NCBI GenBank assembly: GCA_025451145.1 | Contig: JANWKX010000005.1 | Coordinates: 1-20,154 of the forward strand | Origin: Vampirovibrionales bacterium | Lineage (GTDB): Bacteria > Cyanobacteriota > Vampirovibrionia > Vampirovibrionales > JAGQHJ01 | DNA: 20,154 bases | Direction of reading: 5' to 3' | Shown here: piece by piece, positions 13,000 through 20,154 of the stretch | Layout: every line of letters starts with the position of its first letter | Position numbering within the stretch: the first letter of the stretch is position 1 | The notes under the pieces: model-generated | Seen by the model: only the letters and a program-made list of their open reading frames with translations | Database searches by the model: none | Told to the model about the DNA's origin: nothing | Program-made: the position numbers and the translations under genes

Positions 13000-15234
13000 A
13001 TGAGTCAGAACGCTATTGCTAATCTTATCAGGTCTGAAAAGCGGATTATATGGTCTGGGATAGCCCTTGGCATTCTCATGATGGTGTTTTGCCTGATATT
13101 TACATATCTTCCATTGTATCAAACAGTAGTTAGGTTATACATTCGCAACATCCCCCGGGAAAATATTGTCAGCAGCTATGAAAGCGGTAGCAGCCTACAT
13201 TCTGAGAGTGGTTACAGTAACCCCCTGTTTAACTATCTGGAAATCCTTAGCTCACAACAGCTCTCAGATCGGGTCTTTCAGAGTGTTGCACAGAAGTATC
13301 CTCATGATCTGACTCGGTTGATAGGCGATGCAAAGCATCCTAAAGCCCGTTTCCACAAAGAATTTGTGAAGCTGGTACAAGCCAAAGTGATTCCCTCAAC
13401 CGATATTCTGAAAATTCACTTGAAATGGGATAACGCACAAACAGCCCTGGAGGTTTTTCAGATCATCCTTTCTGAATACCAACAGTTGACGATTGATATT
13501 CGAAAAGAAACTGAAAAGGCCCACCGGGAATATTTGGAGCAACAGCTTGATCAAATTGAACGCCAGTTAAAACAGATACAAGAAGCCATATTGAATTACC
13601 GGGAAGCCCATCATGCCATTGATTTGGCCAATGAAAGCCAGGAACTGACTCGGGCGCGGGTAGATTTGGAGAAGCAAGCCCAGATCCTGAGAAGTGAACT
13701 CCATTATTCAAGGACCCGTTTGGGAAGTCTCGCAGGTCAGTTGGGTGTGAAAGAAGGCGCAACTGCTCTAAAAGCCTCCGGGTTAGGAGCAGATCCCTAT
13801 CTTGTTAAACTGAATCAAGATTTAGCCTTGGCCCAAGAAGATTATGCCAGGTTATCCGCCAAAATGACGGATAACCATCCCGATATCCAGGAAGTGCGTA
13901 ACCGGATTGCCAGCTTAAAGCAAAGCATTGAGGCCCGACAAATCCAGATTTCAGGGAAATCCTCAGTCCATAAAGGGTTTTATGATCCGGCCTCTGTGAG
14001 CCTGGTTGAGGATCTGGCCAGAGTCCAGGCTGAACATCATGCACAACGTTCCCAGCTAGTGGCCCTTGGTCAAGGGATTGCATCGATGAAAAACCAAGAG
14101 AAGCAACTTCCTCAAAAAGTCATTGGACTGGAAGGACTTCTCAGTCAGGAAGCAACCTTAAAAATTGCCTATAACCAACTCTCCCAGAAACTCGTTGAAG
14201 CCAGAATCAAAGAAAATCAGATTGATAACCCAATCAGTATTCTGGATCCTCCAACAGATACGAAATTGTCCCTTATGGAGCCGTTTATCACCATTATCAG
14301 TTGTCTTCTGTTGGGTCTATTCGGAGGCCTGACAGTAGCCCGGATAAAGCAAGACCTCCAGGGAAATTGGGGAAGTACGGCAGAAATCGAGGCTGCAACA
14401 GGCCAGAAGGTTTTAGGTATTCTGCCATGGATAGCCCGATACAATATCCATCCACCCTCAAACCTGGTGGATAGCAATTCTTTTATGGGACTATCTTACG
14501 CCAAAGTGCTAAACACCTTTTTGGGGCGTACTGCTATTGAAGATGCCCAAGTGATTGCCTTTATTTCAACATCCTCCAGCCGAAAAGGTTCTCCGGTTAC
14601 GTTAAATATCACCAATGTGATGGCTCGGCTCAAAAAATCGGTGGTGCTCATTGATGCCAGCTTCTCCCCCACATCAGGTTTGCCCCATCTACTCAACCAA
14701 TCTCACCCGAAAGCCCCCATGGATCTGGCCGATCTGATTGAACTGGTCAATACCGAAATTCAACTTTCTGGACATATTACCCAAGAACAGCTTCTCTATT
14801 TCATCGATGAAGCCTTGATCAAGGTTGAATTCCCGATGAGTGGCAATGTCTTCTCCTATCTGTCCTGTCGAAAACCCGTTGCAAACATTTATGATCATGT
14901 GGCCTCTCAAGGATTTAATGAGATTATTCATGCCTTACGATATTCTTATGAGTTCATTTTTATCGATACCCCCTCTCGTCATTTTCAATCTCCGGAAATG
15001 CAACCCATCCTACAGGCTTCTGATGCATCCGTTCTGATAACCTCCGTACATTCCAACAGAAAGGAGTTGATGGGACTCATTCGAGAGCATACGCTTTTAG
15101 ATCATAAAATTTTGGGCATCGTTGCCAGAGAGAGCCTTAATACAATCCCTGACTATCTAAAAAGCAATCATTACCAGAATAACCCGTTATCTGAGAACAC
15201 AGTCTCTAAAATGCAAGAAGCACAGTCGGCTTAA
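13000..15234 (+). CDS. Wzc-type polysaccharide co-polymerase with degenerate tyrosine-kinase domain
   Basis: Inner-membrane chain-length and export regulator that pairs with the Wza-type channel. From the ATG at 13000 it has 744 residues; GAGAG lies 7 bases upstream. An ATG at 12994 and a TTG at 12943 (763 residues) are in frame. TM1 is about 16-39. The Wzz periplasmic domain with long coiled coil follows (about 175-390, QLDQIERQLKQIQEAI). TM2 is about 426-449. The cytoplasmic BY-kinase-like domain runs about 500-710. Walker A' (VVLIDA, D552) and Walker B (FIFIDTP, D656) are present. The Walker A region, STSSSRKGSPVTLN (523-536), lacks the GKS/GKT lysine. There is no tyrosine-rich C-terminal tail. 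The fold is clear, but kinase activity by the standard mechanism is doubtful. It may work as a structural co-polymerase. Confidence 0.88.
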   Translation: MSQNAIANLIRSEKRIIWSGIALGILMMVFCLIFTYLPLYQTVVRLYIRNIPRENIVSSYESGSSLHSESGYSNPLFNYLEILSSQQLSDRVFQSVAQKYPHDLTRLIGDAKHPKARFHKEFVKLVQAKVIPSTDILKIHLKWDNAQTALEVFQIILSEYQQLTIDIRKETEKAHREYLEQQLDQIERQLKQIQEAILNYREAHHAIDLANESQELTRARVDLEKQAQILRSELHYSRTRLGSLAGQLGVKEGATALKASGLGADPYLVKLNQDLALAQEDYARLSAKMTDNHPDIQEVRNRIASLKQSIEARQIQISGKSSVHKGFYDPASVSLVEDLARVQAEHHAQRSQLVALGQGIASMKNQEKQLPQKVIGLEGLLSQEATLKIAYNQLSQKLVEARIKENQIDNPISILDPPTDTKLSLMEPFITIISCLLLGLFGGLTVARIKQDLQGNWGSTAEIEAATGQKVLGILPWIARYNIHPPSNLVDSNSFMGLSYAKVLNTFLGRTAIEDAQVIAFISTSSSRKGSPVTLNITNVMARLKKSVVLIDASFSPTSGLPHLLNQSHPKAPMDLADLIELVNTEIQLSGHITQEQLLYFIDEALIKVEFPMSGNVFSYLSCRKPVANIYDHVASQGFNEIIHALRYSYEFIFIDTPSRHFQSPEMQPILQASDASVLITSVHSNRKELMGLIREHTLLDHKILGIVARESLNTIPDYLKSNHYQNNPLSENTVSKMQEAQSA

Positions 15235-15268
15235 AGAAAAGATTGTTTCTCCTGATTCAGAATGGGGC

Positions 15269-15676
15269 TCAGGAATGATGCAACTGGGAAAACGAAAACC
15301 AGATGACCAGTTGAAGTACAAAAATAGCGAGCCACAGAAAAGTAACAAACATCAGGACTTTCATCAGCTGTTGAGTTGTAAAAAAAGAAGGCAAAAGCCC
15401 GGTTGATTTTTCATGATCTTGAGGCTTTTCCGGACGCACGACCTGGTTAATCCAGATAATAATCATGGCAAGCACTATAGGAATCAAAAGCACCAGCAAT
15501 GGAATTGGCACAACTTGTAACACCCGTTGAACATAGGGCTGTGCCTGGGGTGCCATAAACGCAATTAAAGTAACAGCCAAATCCGTAATGATGCGCAGCA
15601 CAATAAAATAGATAATGGCAATCAAAACCACCTGGGGCAAAGAAAACGGTTCTGACTTTGAAATGAATCTTCGCAT
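15269..15676 (-). CDS. Small integral membrane protein, unknown function
   Basis: A 135-residue protein with three predicted membrane helices: about 13-40 (VVLIAIIYFIVLRIITDLAV), 52-76 (VVPIPLLVLLIPIVLAMIII) and 104-130 (LMFVTFLWLAIFVLQLVIWF). A short charged loop lies between the second and third (VRPEKPQDHEKS). I do not recognise the family. The ATG at 15676 has a purine-rich GGTGG four bases upstream. The gene converges with the Wzc-like gene and diverges from the FHA-like gene across 382 bases. Position next to both surface systems is suggestive only. Another membrane-like frame in the same region is a shadow of this one. Confidence 0.65.
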   Translation of the reverse strand: MRRFISKSEPFSLPQVVLIAIIYFIVLRIITDLAVTLIAFMAPQAQPYVQRVLQVVPIPLLVLLIPIVLAMIIIWINQVVRPEKPQDHEKSTGLLPSFFTTQQLMKVLMFVTFLWLAIFVLQLVIWFSFSQLHHS

Positions 15677-15714
15677 TTTTCCACCACCCCAAGAAACTTC
15701 CGTAAAGATATTAA

Positions 15715-15732
15715 CCGATCAGGTTTGATCGG
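15715..15732. repeat. Inverted repeat near the membrane-protein gene start
   Basis: CCGATCA-GGTT-TGATCGG, perfect 7-base arms and a 4-base spacer, 39 bases upstream of the ATG at 15676 on the minus strand. An operator for that gene is plausible. Confidence 0.4.
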
Positions 15733-16007
15733 CATTACCATATTGCAGATTATCTGTATCGTAAAGAGGCTATGGCATTGTATTTTGGAAGTCTATTCAG
15801 GGGCATTCATTTCAGTCTCAGGCGATATGTATTGAAACCAAAACCCCCTTGTATATCAGGTTTTTTGGATAGAATTTGCTGGAAATAACAATGTTTTTAA
15901 GCCTCCTGCCGGTTATTAAGTTTTATTACAGAGAATATAGGCAATTCTCTTTAGATCTATAGAAGCGATCCGATACCTTGTTTACCTTCTGAAATTCTAT
16001 GACGGGC

Positions 16008-16029
16008 ACAGCGAAAAATAATTCGCTGT
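16008..16029 (+). promoter_or_regulatory. Leader hairpin upstream of the FHA-like gene
   Basis: ACAGCGAA-AAATAA-TTCGCTGT forms an 8-base-pair stem with a 6-base loop. It ends 19 bases before AAGGA (16049-16053), the ribosome binding site of the FHA-like gene. No T-run follows, so it is not a terminator. It may stabilise or regulate the messenger. Confidence 0.4.
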
Positions 16030-16058
16030 AGGTAGCGCTGACGCGATTAAGGATACAT

Positions 16059-19000
16059 ATGTTTCTTAAGGCTATTGTTGAGGATCGCTTTTGTAAGGAC
16101 CGATATATCGGTTACTACGAGCATTCGATACAAGTTTTTTACAAACACGAACTCCGCTCACTCGCTGAGCTGTTTGGATGCCTGGATAAGGCTCCCCGCG
16201 TTTTCTTTGCGTTACAGCAAGAGTTCAATTTCTTAAAGGATATCTTACAAGTTGATCGGCTCAATCTGCCGCCGCCTTTATTCACTGATTTACCACTCGT
16301 TTCACACTCACCGTTCAGACTAGCCTGTTCGGTGGCTTTGTCGTCATTTGCCTTTTTATCCCTGTTTTCCGGGACTGCCCATGCCTTGCCGACAGGCTAT
16401 CAATCTGCTGCCGGAAATGTCCAGTTCCAGCAAAACGGCAATACCTTAAACGTTTCCACCCAGTCTCAACAATCCATCGCCAATTACCAAACCTTTAATA
16501 TTAATCAGGGTGAAACCGTCAACTTTAACCTGCCTAATGCCCAATCGGTCATTTTAAACCGAGTCACAGGGACGGCTGCACCCTCTGAAATCCTGGGCTC
16601 CATGAACAGCAATGGGCAGGTCTTTATTACCAACCCCTCAGGCATTATTTTTGGCAGTTCCGCTCAAGTCAATGTGGGTGCGCTCCATGCCTCAACATTG
16701 GGAATTTCAGATCAAGATTTTAAAAACGGTAAATACACCTTTACCCAAGGCTCAAACCCAAGCGCTTCGGTCACCAACCAAGGCAATATTCAAACTGCTG
16801 TTGGCGGATATGTGGTTCTAAGTGGTGGCCATGTTGAAAACTCCGGAAACATTTATGCGCCCCAAGGTCAAATTGACTTAGCCGTTGGCTCCCAAGTCAG
16901 TATGACGGTGGCTAACAACCTTGCCGTTAATGTGACTGTTGACGATACCTTGAAACAAGCCGTTCAAGGGGTACAGGAAGCCATTACCAATTCAGGCACT
17001 CTCAATGCCCCAGGTGGGATTATTAACGCTCAAGCAGCTTTAGAACAAAATATTTATACCAAAGCGGTTAACAACAGCGGCATTATGACCGCCGAAGGCT
17101 TTAATAGTATTGATGGTGAAATTGCACTATCCGGAACATCTGGCTCTGACACCGTCATTGCTAACTCTGGTGTTATTGATGCCAGGGGCAATGGGAGTAC
17201 ACCTAACGGGGGCAATATCACTTTAACAAGCGATGCAGTAATTAACGATGGTATTATCACAGCTTCCAGTGATATGGGCGGCAAAGGGGGCAATGTTGAA
17301 ATTGCTGCCAAGCAAATTTCGCTAGATTCCCTATCTATGATTGACGTATCCGGTGATTTGGGTGGCGGAACAGCCCTCATTGGCGGTGATACCCATGGCA
17401 CAGGCGATTTTACCCACGCAATCTATAACTATGTTGGCCCGGATAGCTACATCTATGCCGATGCCGGAACCCAGGGAAATGGCGGAAAGGTCATTGTCTG
17501 GTCTGATAACAGCACTTACTTCTATGGAAATATTAGTGCCCAAGGTGGTGTCAATGGTGGGTTAGGTGGTTTTTCGGAAGTTTCGGGTAAAGGCTACCTG
17601 GATTTTTTGGGAAACGTCAATCTTTTAGCGGCAGATGGCAGTAAAGGAACCCTTCTTCTTGATCCTTCGGATATTGTCATCCAACAATTCAGCTATAATA
17701 CACCTGGGAACCTCGTTGCATTATTCGACGCCAATAATGTTAGTACCAGTGGTGGAAATGTCACAACTTGGTGGGATCAATCCGGTAACGGCGATAATGC
17801 AACACAAGGTACAGGAAGTGCTCAAGGGGCGTACGTTGCAAATGCTGTAAATGGCCATCCATCAGTATTATTTAATGGCGCCAGCGATTTTTACAACTTT
17901 AGCTTAGCAGGCATTAGTGGTACAAACTACACCATGTTTGCTTTGGCAGACATGCACTTTTCAATTCCTTTAGCCTTCTATACGCAAAACTACTTCTTAG
18001 GTGTGCATGGCTCAACAGGCAATGGCAGTTTTCAATATGGCTGGGATGACACAACCCACTTTAGTTTTGATAATAATGGAAACCCGTTGACTGCTTCCAG
18101 TGGTGTGCCTGCGCAAAATACGTGGAATACGTTTTCCACATCACTCAGCCAATCTAGTGGTAGAAACCTCTATATTAATGGCCAACAAGCCGCATCTGAT
18201 GGTTTTACGTCACCTCTCAATATTACGGCATCTGCTCGAATTGGGAAAGGTAACGGTCTTGAAGGTGGCGGTGACACAAACTGGTATGCTGGCTATGTCA
18301 GCCAAATTATTGTCTATAAAACTGCCCTATCAACAGCTGATCGTCAAATGGTTGAGCAAACCATTGCGGCTGAGTGGGGAACCCCCTCAGGCAATCCTTT
18401 AAGCAGTTACAGTTATATTACCCAAGGCTATTTACAATACCTTTCTCAAACCACCAATATTAATCTTACAGCAAGCAATAGTATCACCATTGATCCCATG
18501 GCGGGTGGTGTACTGGCCCTGGGTGGGAATGCTTCCTTAACCCTGAATGCCGGTGGCCAGATTCGGATGATGAACACCACCGATACCATTCGGACTGAAG
18601 GCGGTTCCATTAATATTACCGGTGGCAATTTGATTCTCGGAAACTTAAACACCACCGGTGCAGGTGGTGGTAAATCCGCCAGTGTCGACTTAGTTGCCAC
18701 CAGTGGCGATGTTTCTGTCAATAATGTCACCACTGGTGGCGGAGGCTTTACCGTTGATGCCAATAACAATATCAGCTTGACTGGCGCTATCACCACCAGT
18801 GGTGGGGCCGTTAACGTGACTGCCGATACCGGATTAGCCAACAACGGATTTGTGTCCATCGGAGGGACCATTAATTCAGGCAATGCAGATATTAACCTGG
18901 TTGGCTCTGAGATGATCATCAATAATACCGTGAACGCCGGCTCCGGGAATATTTATATCGACTCTTCAGTCAGCAAGTTGATTAATGTCGGCGGTGGGAT

Positions 19001-20154
19001 AGATAACGCAGATTCTGCCGGGTTATTTGATATTTCAAACCCAGAACTAGGGCGTCTTACAGCAGCCAATGTCCAGATTGGAAATACCGCAACCGGTGGC
19101 AATTTTAACGTTGTTGGCAACTTAAACGTTGCCGGTCGGTATAACTTGACCATGCAGGATGCCGGTAATTACTCTGCCAGTGGCCAAACCATTACCTTGG
19201 GCACTCAGACCCTAAATGTCACTGTCTTAGGAACAGCCGTTACCGGAGCCGTCAACGGTGGGGCAACGACGGTTAATATCACCTCCGGTGGGGCCATGAC
19301 TGAAAGCGGTCCCATTACTGTGACGGGTGCAGGAAGCGTTACCCTGGATACCACCAATAACGGCCCTATTTCACTCACTAATAATGTGGGTGGTGGTGCC
19401 AACACCCTCATTAGTGCCAACGGTTCAGGCAGTATTTCTCAAACCGGTGGAAGTGTTACAGGAGGTGTTGTTACGTTGTCCAGTGGTACCGGTAATATTG
19501 GTGCTGTTGGTGCGAATATTAATACCTCTACCGGCTCGATGTTTATCAACACCGGTGGCTTGGCTTATGTCAATAATAATTTTGGTGGTGACTTGCATCT
19601 AGGTAATTCCTCTGGCGGAAATGGATTCAATTTGTATAACAGTGGTGGTGCCGTCAGTATAAATGGCAGCCTGACCGGGAAATACGTTAACACCACAACA
19701 AACTGGAGTATTTATACCAATGGACCCATTTCCTCAACCAATGGTGATGTTAATCTCTTAGCCGATCAGGATAGTAGCGGTGCAGATGTTTTAGAGGTGA
19801 ATAACTCTATTACCTCCAGCAACGGCAATATTAACCTTGAAGGCCCACAAATGATCATTACGCCCAGTGGAACACTTAACGCTGGCGCGAATTGGGTTAC
19901 CCTGAAACCCACCCAAAATGTTGCGGTGAATATTGGCGGTGTTACCGATAACCATGACAGCCCAACCCTCTTTGATGTTTCTAACCCTGAACTCGGGAGA
20001 ATTACCGCTGGAACCTTACAAATCGGGGATTTAACCAAAACCGGCAATATGACAGTCGTCGGTAATGTCAATGTCTCTGGAGCCGGACCGGCTGAAGCCT
20101 ATAATCTCAGCTTCCAAACCGGTGGTAATTATTCAGCAACCGGTGAAACCATTA
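16059..20154 (+). CDS. FHA-like two-partner secretion adhesin with LamG-like domain (3'-partial)
   Basis: Giant secreted beta-helix exoprotein (TpsA type), open for 1365 codons to the window edge. The start ATG has AAGGA five bases upstream. Residues 1-84 are an unusual aromatic and charged extension. A signal peptide follows (core about 88-104, likely cut after AHA at 107-109). The TpsA/FHA N-terminal domain covers about 112-240, with YQTFNINQGETVNFNLP, VILNRVTG, ILGSMNSNGQVFITNPSGI and IFGSSAQVNVGAL. A Gly/Asn-rich beta-helix follows, ending in GTLLLDPSDIVI near 530. A LamG/ConA-like domain is at about 557-775 (WWDQSGNGDNATQ, LYINGQQAASDG, final MVEQTIAAEWG). After that come Gly/Thr/Asn-rich beta repeats, with LFDISNPELGRLTA near 988 and LFDVSNPELGRITA near 1303. 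No TpsB partner is in the window. The domain order supports an adhesin; its ligand is unknown. Confidence 0.92.
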   Translation, partial: MFLKAIVEDRFCKDRYIGYYEHSIQVFYKHELRSLAELFGCLDKAPRVFFALQQEFNFLKDILQVDRLNLPPPLFTDLPLVSHSPFRLACSVALSSFAFLSLFSGTAHALPTGYQSAAGNVQFQQNGNTLNVSTQSQQSIANYQTFNINQGETVNFNLPNAQSVILNRVTGTAAPSEILGSMNSNGQVFITNPSGIIFGSSAQVNVGALHASTLGISDQDFKNGKYTFTQGSNPSASVTNQGNIQTAVGGYVVLSGGHVENSGNIYAPQGQIDLAVGSQVSMTVANNLAVNVTVDDTLKQAVQGVQEAITNSGTLNAPGGIINAQAALEQNIYTKAVNNSGIMTAEGFNSIDGEIALSGTSGSDTVIANSGVIDARGNGSTPNGGNITLTSDAVINDGIITASSDMGGKGGNVEIAAKQISLDSLSMIDVSGDLGGGTALIGGDTHGTGDFTHAIYNYVGPDSYIYADAGTQGNGGKVIVWSDNSTYFYGNISAQGGVNGGLGGFSEVSGKGYLDFLGNVNLLAADGSKGTLLLDPSDIVIQQFSYNTPGNLVALFDANNVSTSGGNVTTWWDQSGNGDNATQGTGSAQGAYVANAVNGHPSVLFNGASDFYNFSLAGISGTNYTMFALADMHFSIPLAFYTQNYFLGVHGSTGNGSFQYGWDDTTHFSFDNNGNPLTASSGVPAQNTWNTFSTSLSQSSGRNLYINGQQAASDGFTSPLNITASARIGKGNGLEGGGDTNWYAGYVSQIIVYKTALSTADRQMVEQTIAAEWGTPSGNPLSSYSYITQGYLQYLSQTTNINLTASNSITIDPMAGGVLALGGNASLTLNAGGQIRMMNTTDTIRTEGGSINITGGNLILGNLNTTGAGGGKSASVDLVATSGDVSVNNVTTGGGGFTVDANNNISLTGAITTSGGAVNVTADTGLANNGFVSIGGTINSGNADINLVGSEMIINNTVNAGSGNIYIDSSVSKLINVGGGIDNADSAGLFDISNPELGRLTAANVQIGNTATGGNFNVVGNLNVAGRYNLTMQDAGNYSASGQTITLGTQTLNVTVLGTAVTGAVNGGATTVNITSGGAMTESGPITVTGAGSVTLDTTNNGPISLTNNVGGGANTLISANGSGSISQTGGSVTGGVVTLSSGTGNIGAVGANINTSTGSMFINTGGLAYVNNNFGGDLHLGNSSGGNGFNLYNSGGAVSINGSLTGKYVNTTTNWSIYTNGPISSTNGDVNLLADQDSSGADVLEVNNSITSSNGNINLEGPQMIITPSGTLNAGANWVTLKPTQNVAVNIGGVTDNHDSPTLFDVSNPELGRITAGTLQIGDLTKTGNMTVVGNVNVSGAGPAEAYNLSFQTGGNYSATGETI
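18887..20154 (+). repeat. Duplicated unit of about 940 bases inside the FHA-like gene
   Basis: Two related blocks begin near 18887 and 19827. The string ATGATCAT occurs at 18912 and 19851 (939 bases apart). The FDISNPELGR and FDVSNPELGR coding stretches lie about 945 bases apart. They are followed in both copies by QIG, VVGN(L/V)NV and a GNYSA-(S/T)-G segment. The second copy runs off the right edge, so more copies may follow. Confidence 0.75.

Larger units (their letters stand above)
15677..16058. other. Intergenic region with inverted repeats before the FHA-like gene
   Basis: No convincing gene lies here. It holds three perfect inverted repeats: CCGATCA-GGTT-TGATCGG (15715-15732), AGAGAAT-N7-ATTCTCT (15930-15950) and ACAGCGAA-N6-TTCGCTGT (16008-16029). 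I found no promoter with both boxes at good spacing. Tenfold variation in local base composition is not apparent; the region is simply AT-richer than the genes around it. Confidence 0.5.

Noticed and set aside
15772..15888. 38-codon ORF in the intergenic region
   Set aside because: GAGG is only two bases from the ATG, the peptide is unremarkable, and nothing supports expression.
15895..16040. Possible GEMM-type (cyclic-di-GMP) riboswitch, from AAGCCTCCTGCCGG and GTAGGTAGCG
   Set aside because: The two strings are about 120 bases apart rather than about 30, and the other conserved blocks are missing.
17054..17401. Minus-strand ORFs within the adhesin gene (also near 18446-18922 and 19766-20071)
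   Set aside because: They are antisense shadows of the repetitive adhesin frame, lack ribosome binding sites and have unnatural Pro/Val/Leu-rich composition.

Overview
The window reads as chromosome of a Gram-negative (diderm) bacterium. It has an outer-membrane polysaccharide export protein, a TPR lipoprotein and a very large FHA-type (two-partner secretion) exoprotein. The PNPase N-terminal half looks to me most like cyanobacterial PNPases, and a short flagellar-rod-like protein is present with no photosynthesis gene. My best guess, from memory and not from a search, is the non-photosynthetic cyanobacterial sister class (Vampirovibrionia/Melainabacteria). Treat this taxonomy as an inference of modest strength.

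Layout. 1-2013: a secreted or anchored matrixin-like metalloprotease (+) converges on a membrane-anchored GH8 endoglucanase (-). The GH8 gene is the last of a tight minus-strand run nfu -> bioF -> GH8 (3526 down to 823). 3653-4850: three small genes, namely a DUF5069 protein (-), an unrecognised basic protein with AGA-rich codon use (-), and a 115-residue protein with flagellar rod-like ends (+). 4884-8863: minus-strand block rpsO -> strong terminator hairpin -> pnp -> PLP-dependent Orn/Lys/Arg decarboxylase, the last overlapping the end of pnp. 8938-10419: a TPR lipoprotein and an unrecognised 211-residue protein (+).

10551-15234: a polysaccharide export set, with a Wza-type outer-membrane protein (+), a GT4 glycosyltransferase (-) and a Wzc-type co-polymerase (+). 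The kinase-like domain of the co-polymerase has lost its Walker A lysine. 15269-15676: a three-helix membrane protein of unknown role (-). 15677-16058: a 382-base intergenic region with three inverted repeats. 16059-20154: the 5' part of a giant FHA-like adhesin gene that stays open through the right edge (1365 codons). It has an 84-residue extension before its signal peptide, a TpsA-type N-terminal domain, an embedded LamG-like lectin domain, and a long beta-repeat region with a duplicated unit of about 940 bases.

Themes. Housekeeping RNA and protein genes (rpsO, pnp, nfu, bioF) sit beside a set of surface-directed genes: protease, glucanase, polysaccharide export and adhesin. A role for the surface set in attachment to other cells or matrix is inference. 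No mobile element, tRNA, rRNA or CRISPR array was seen.
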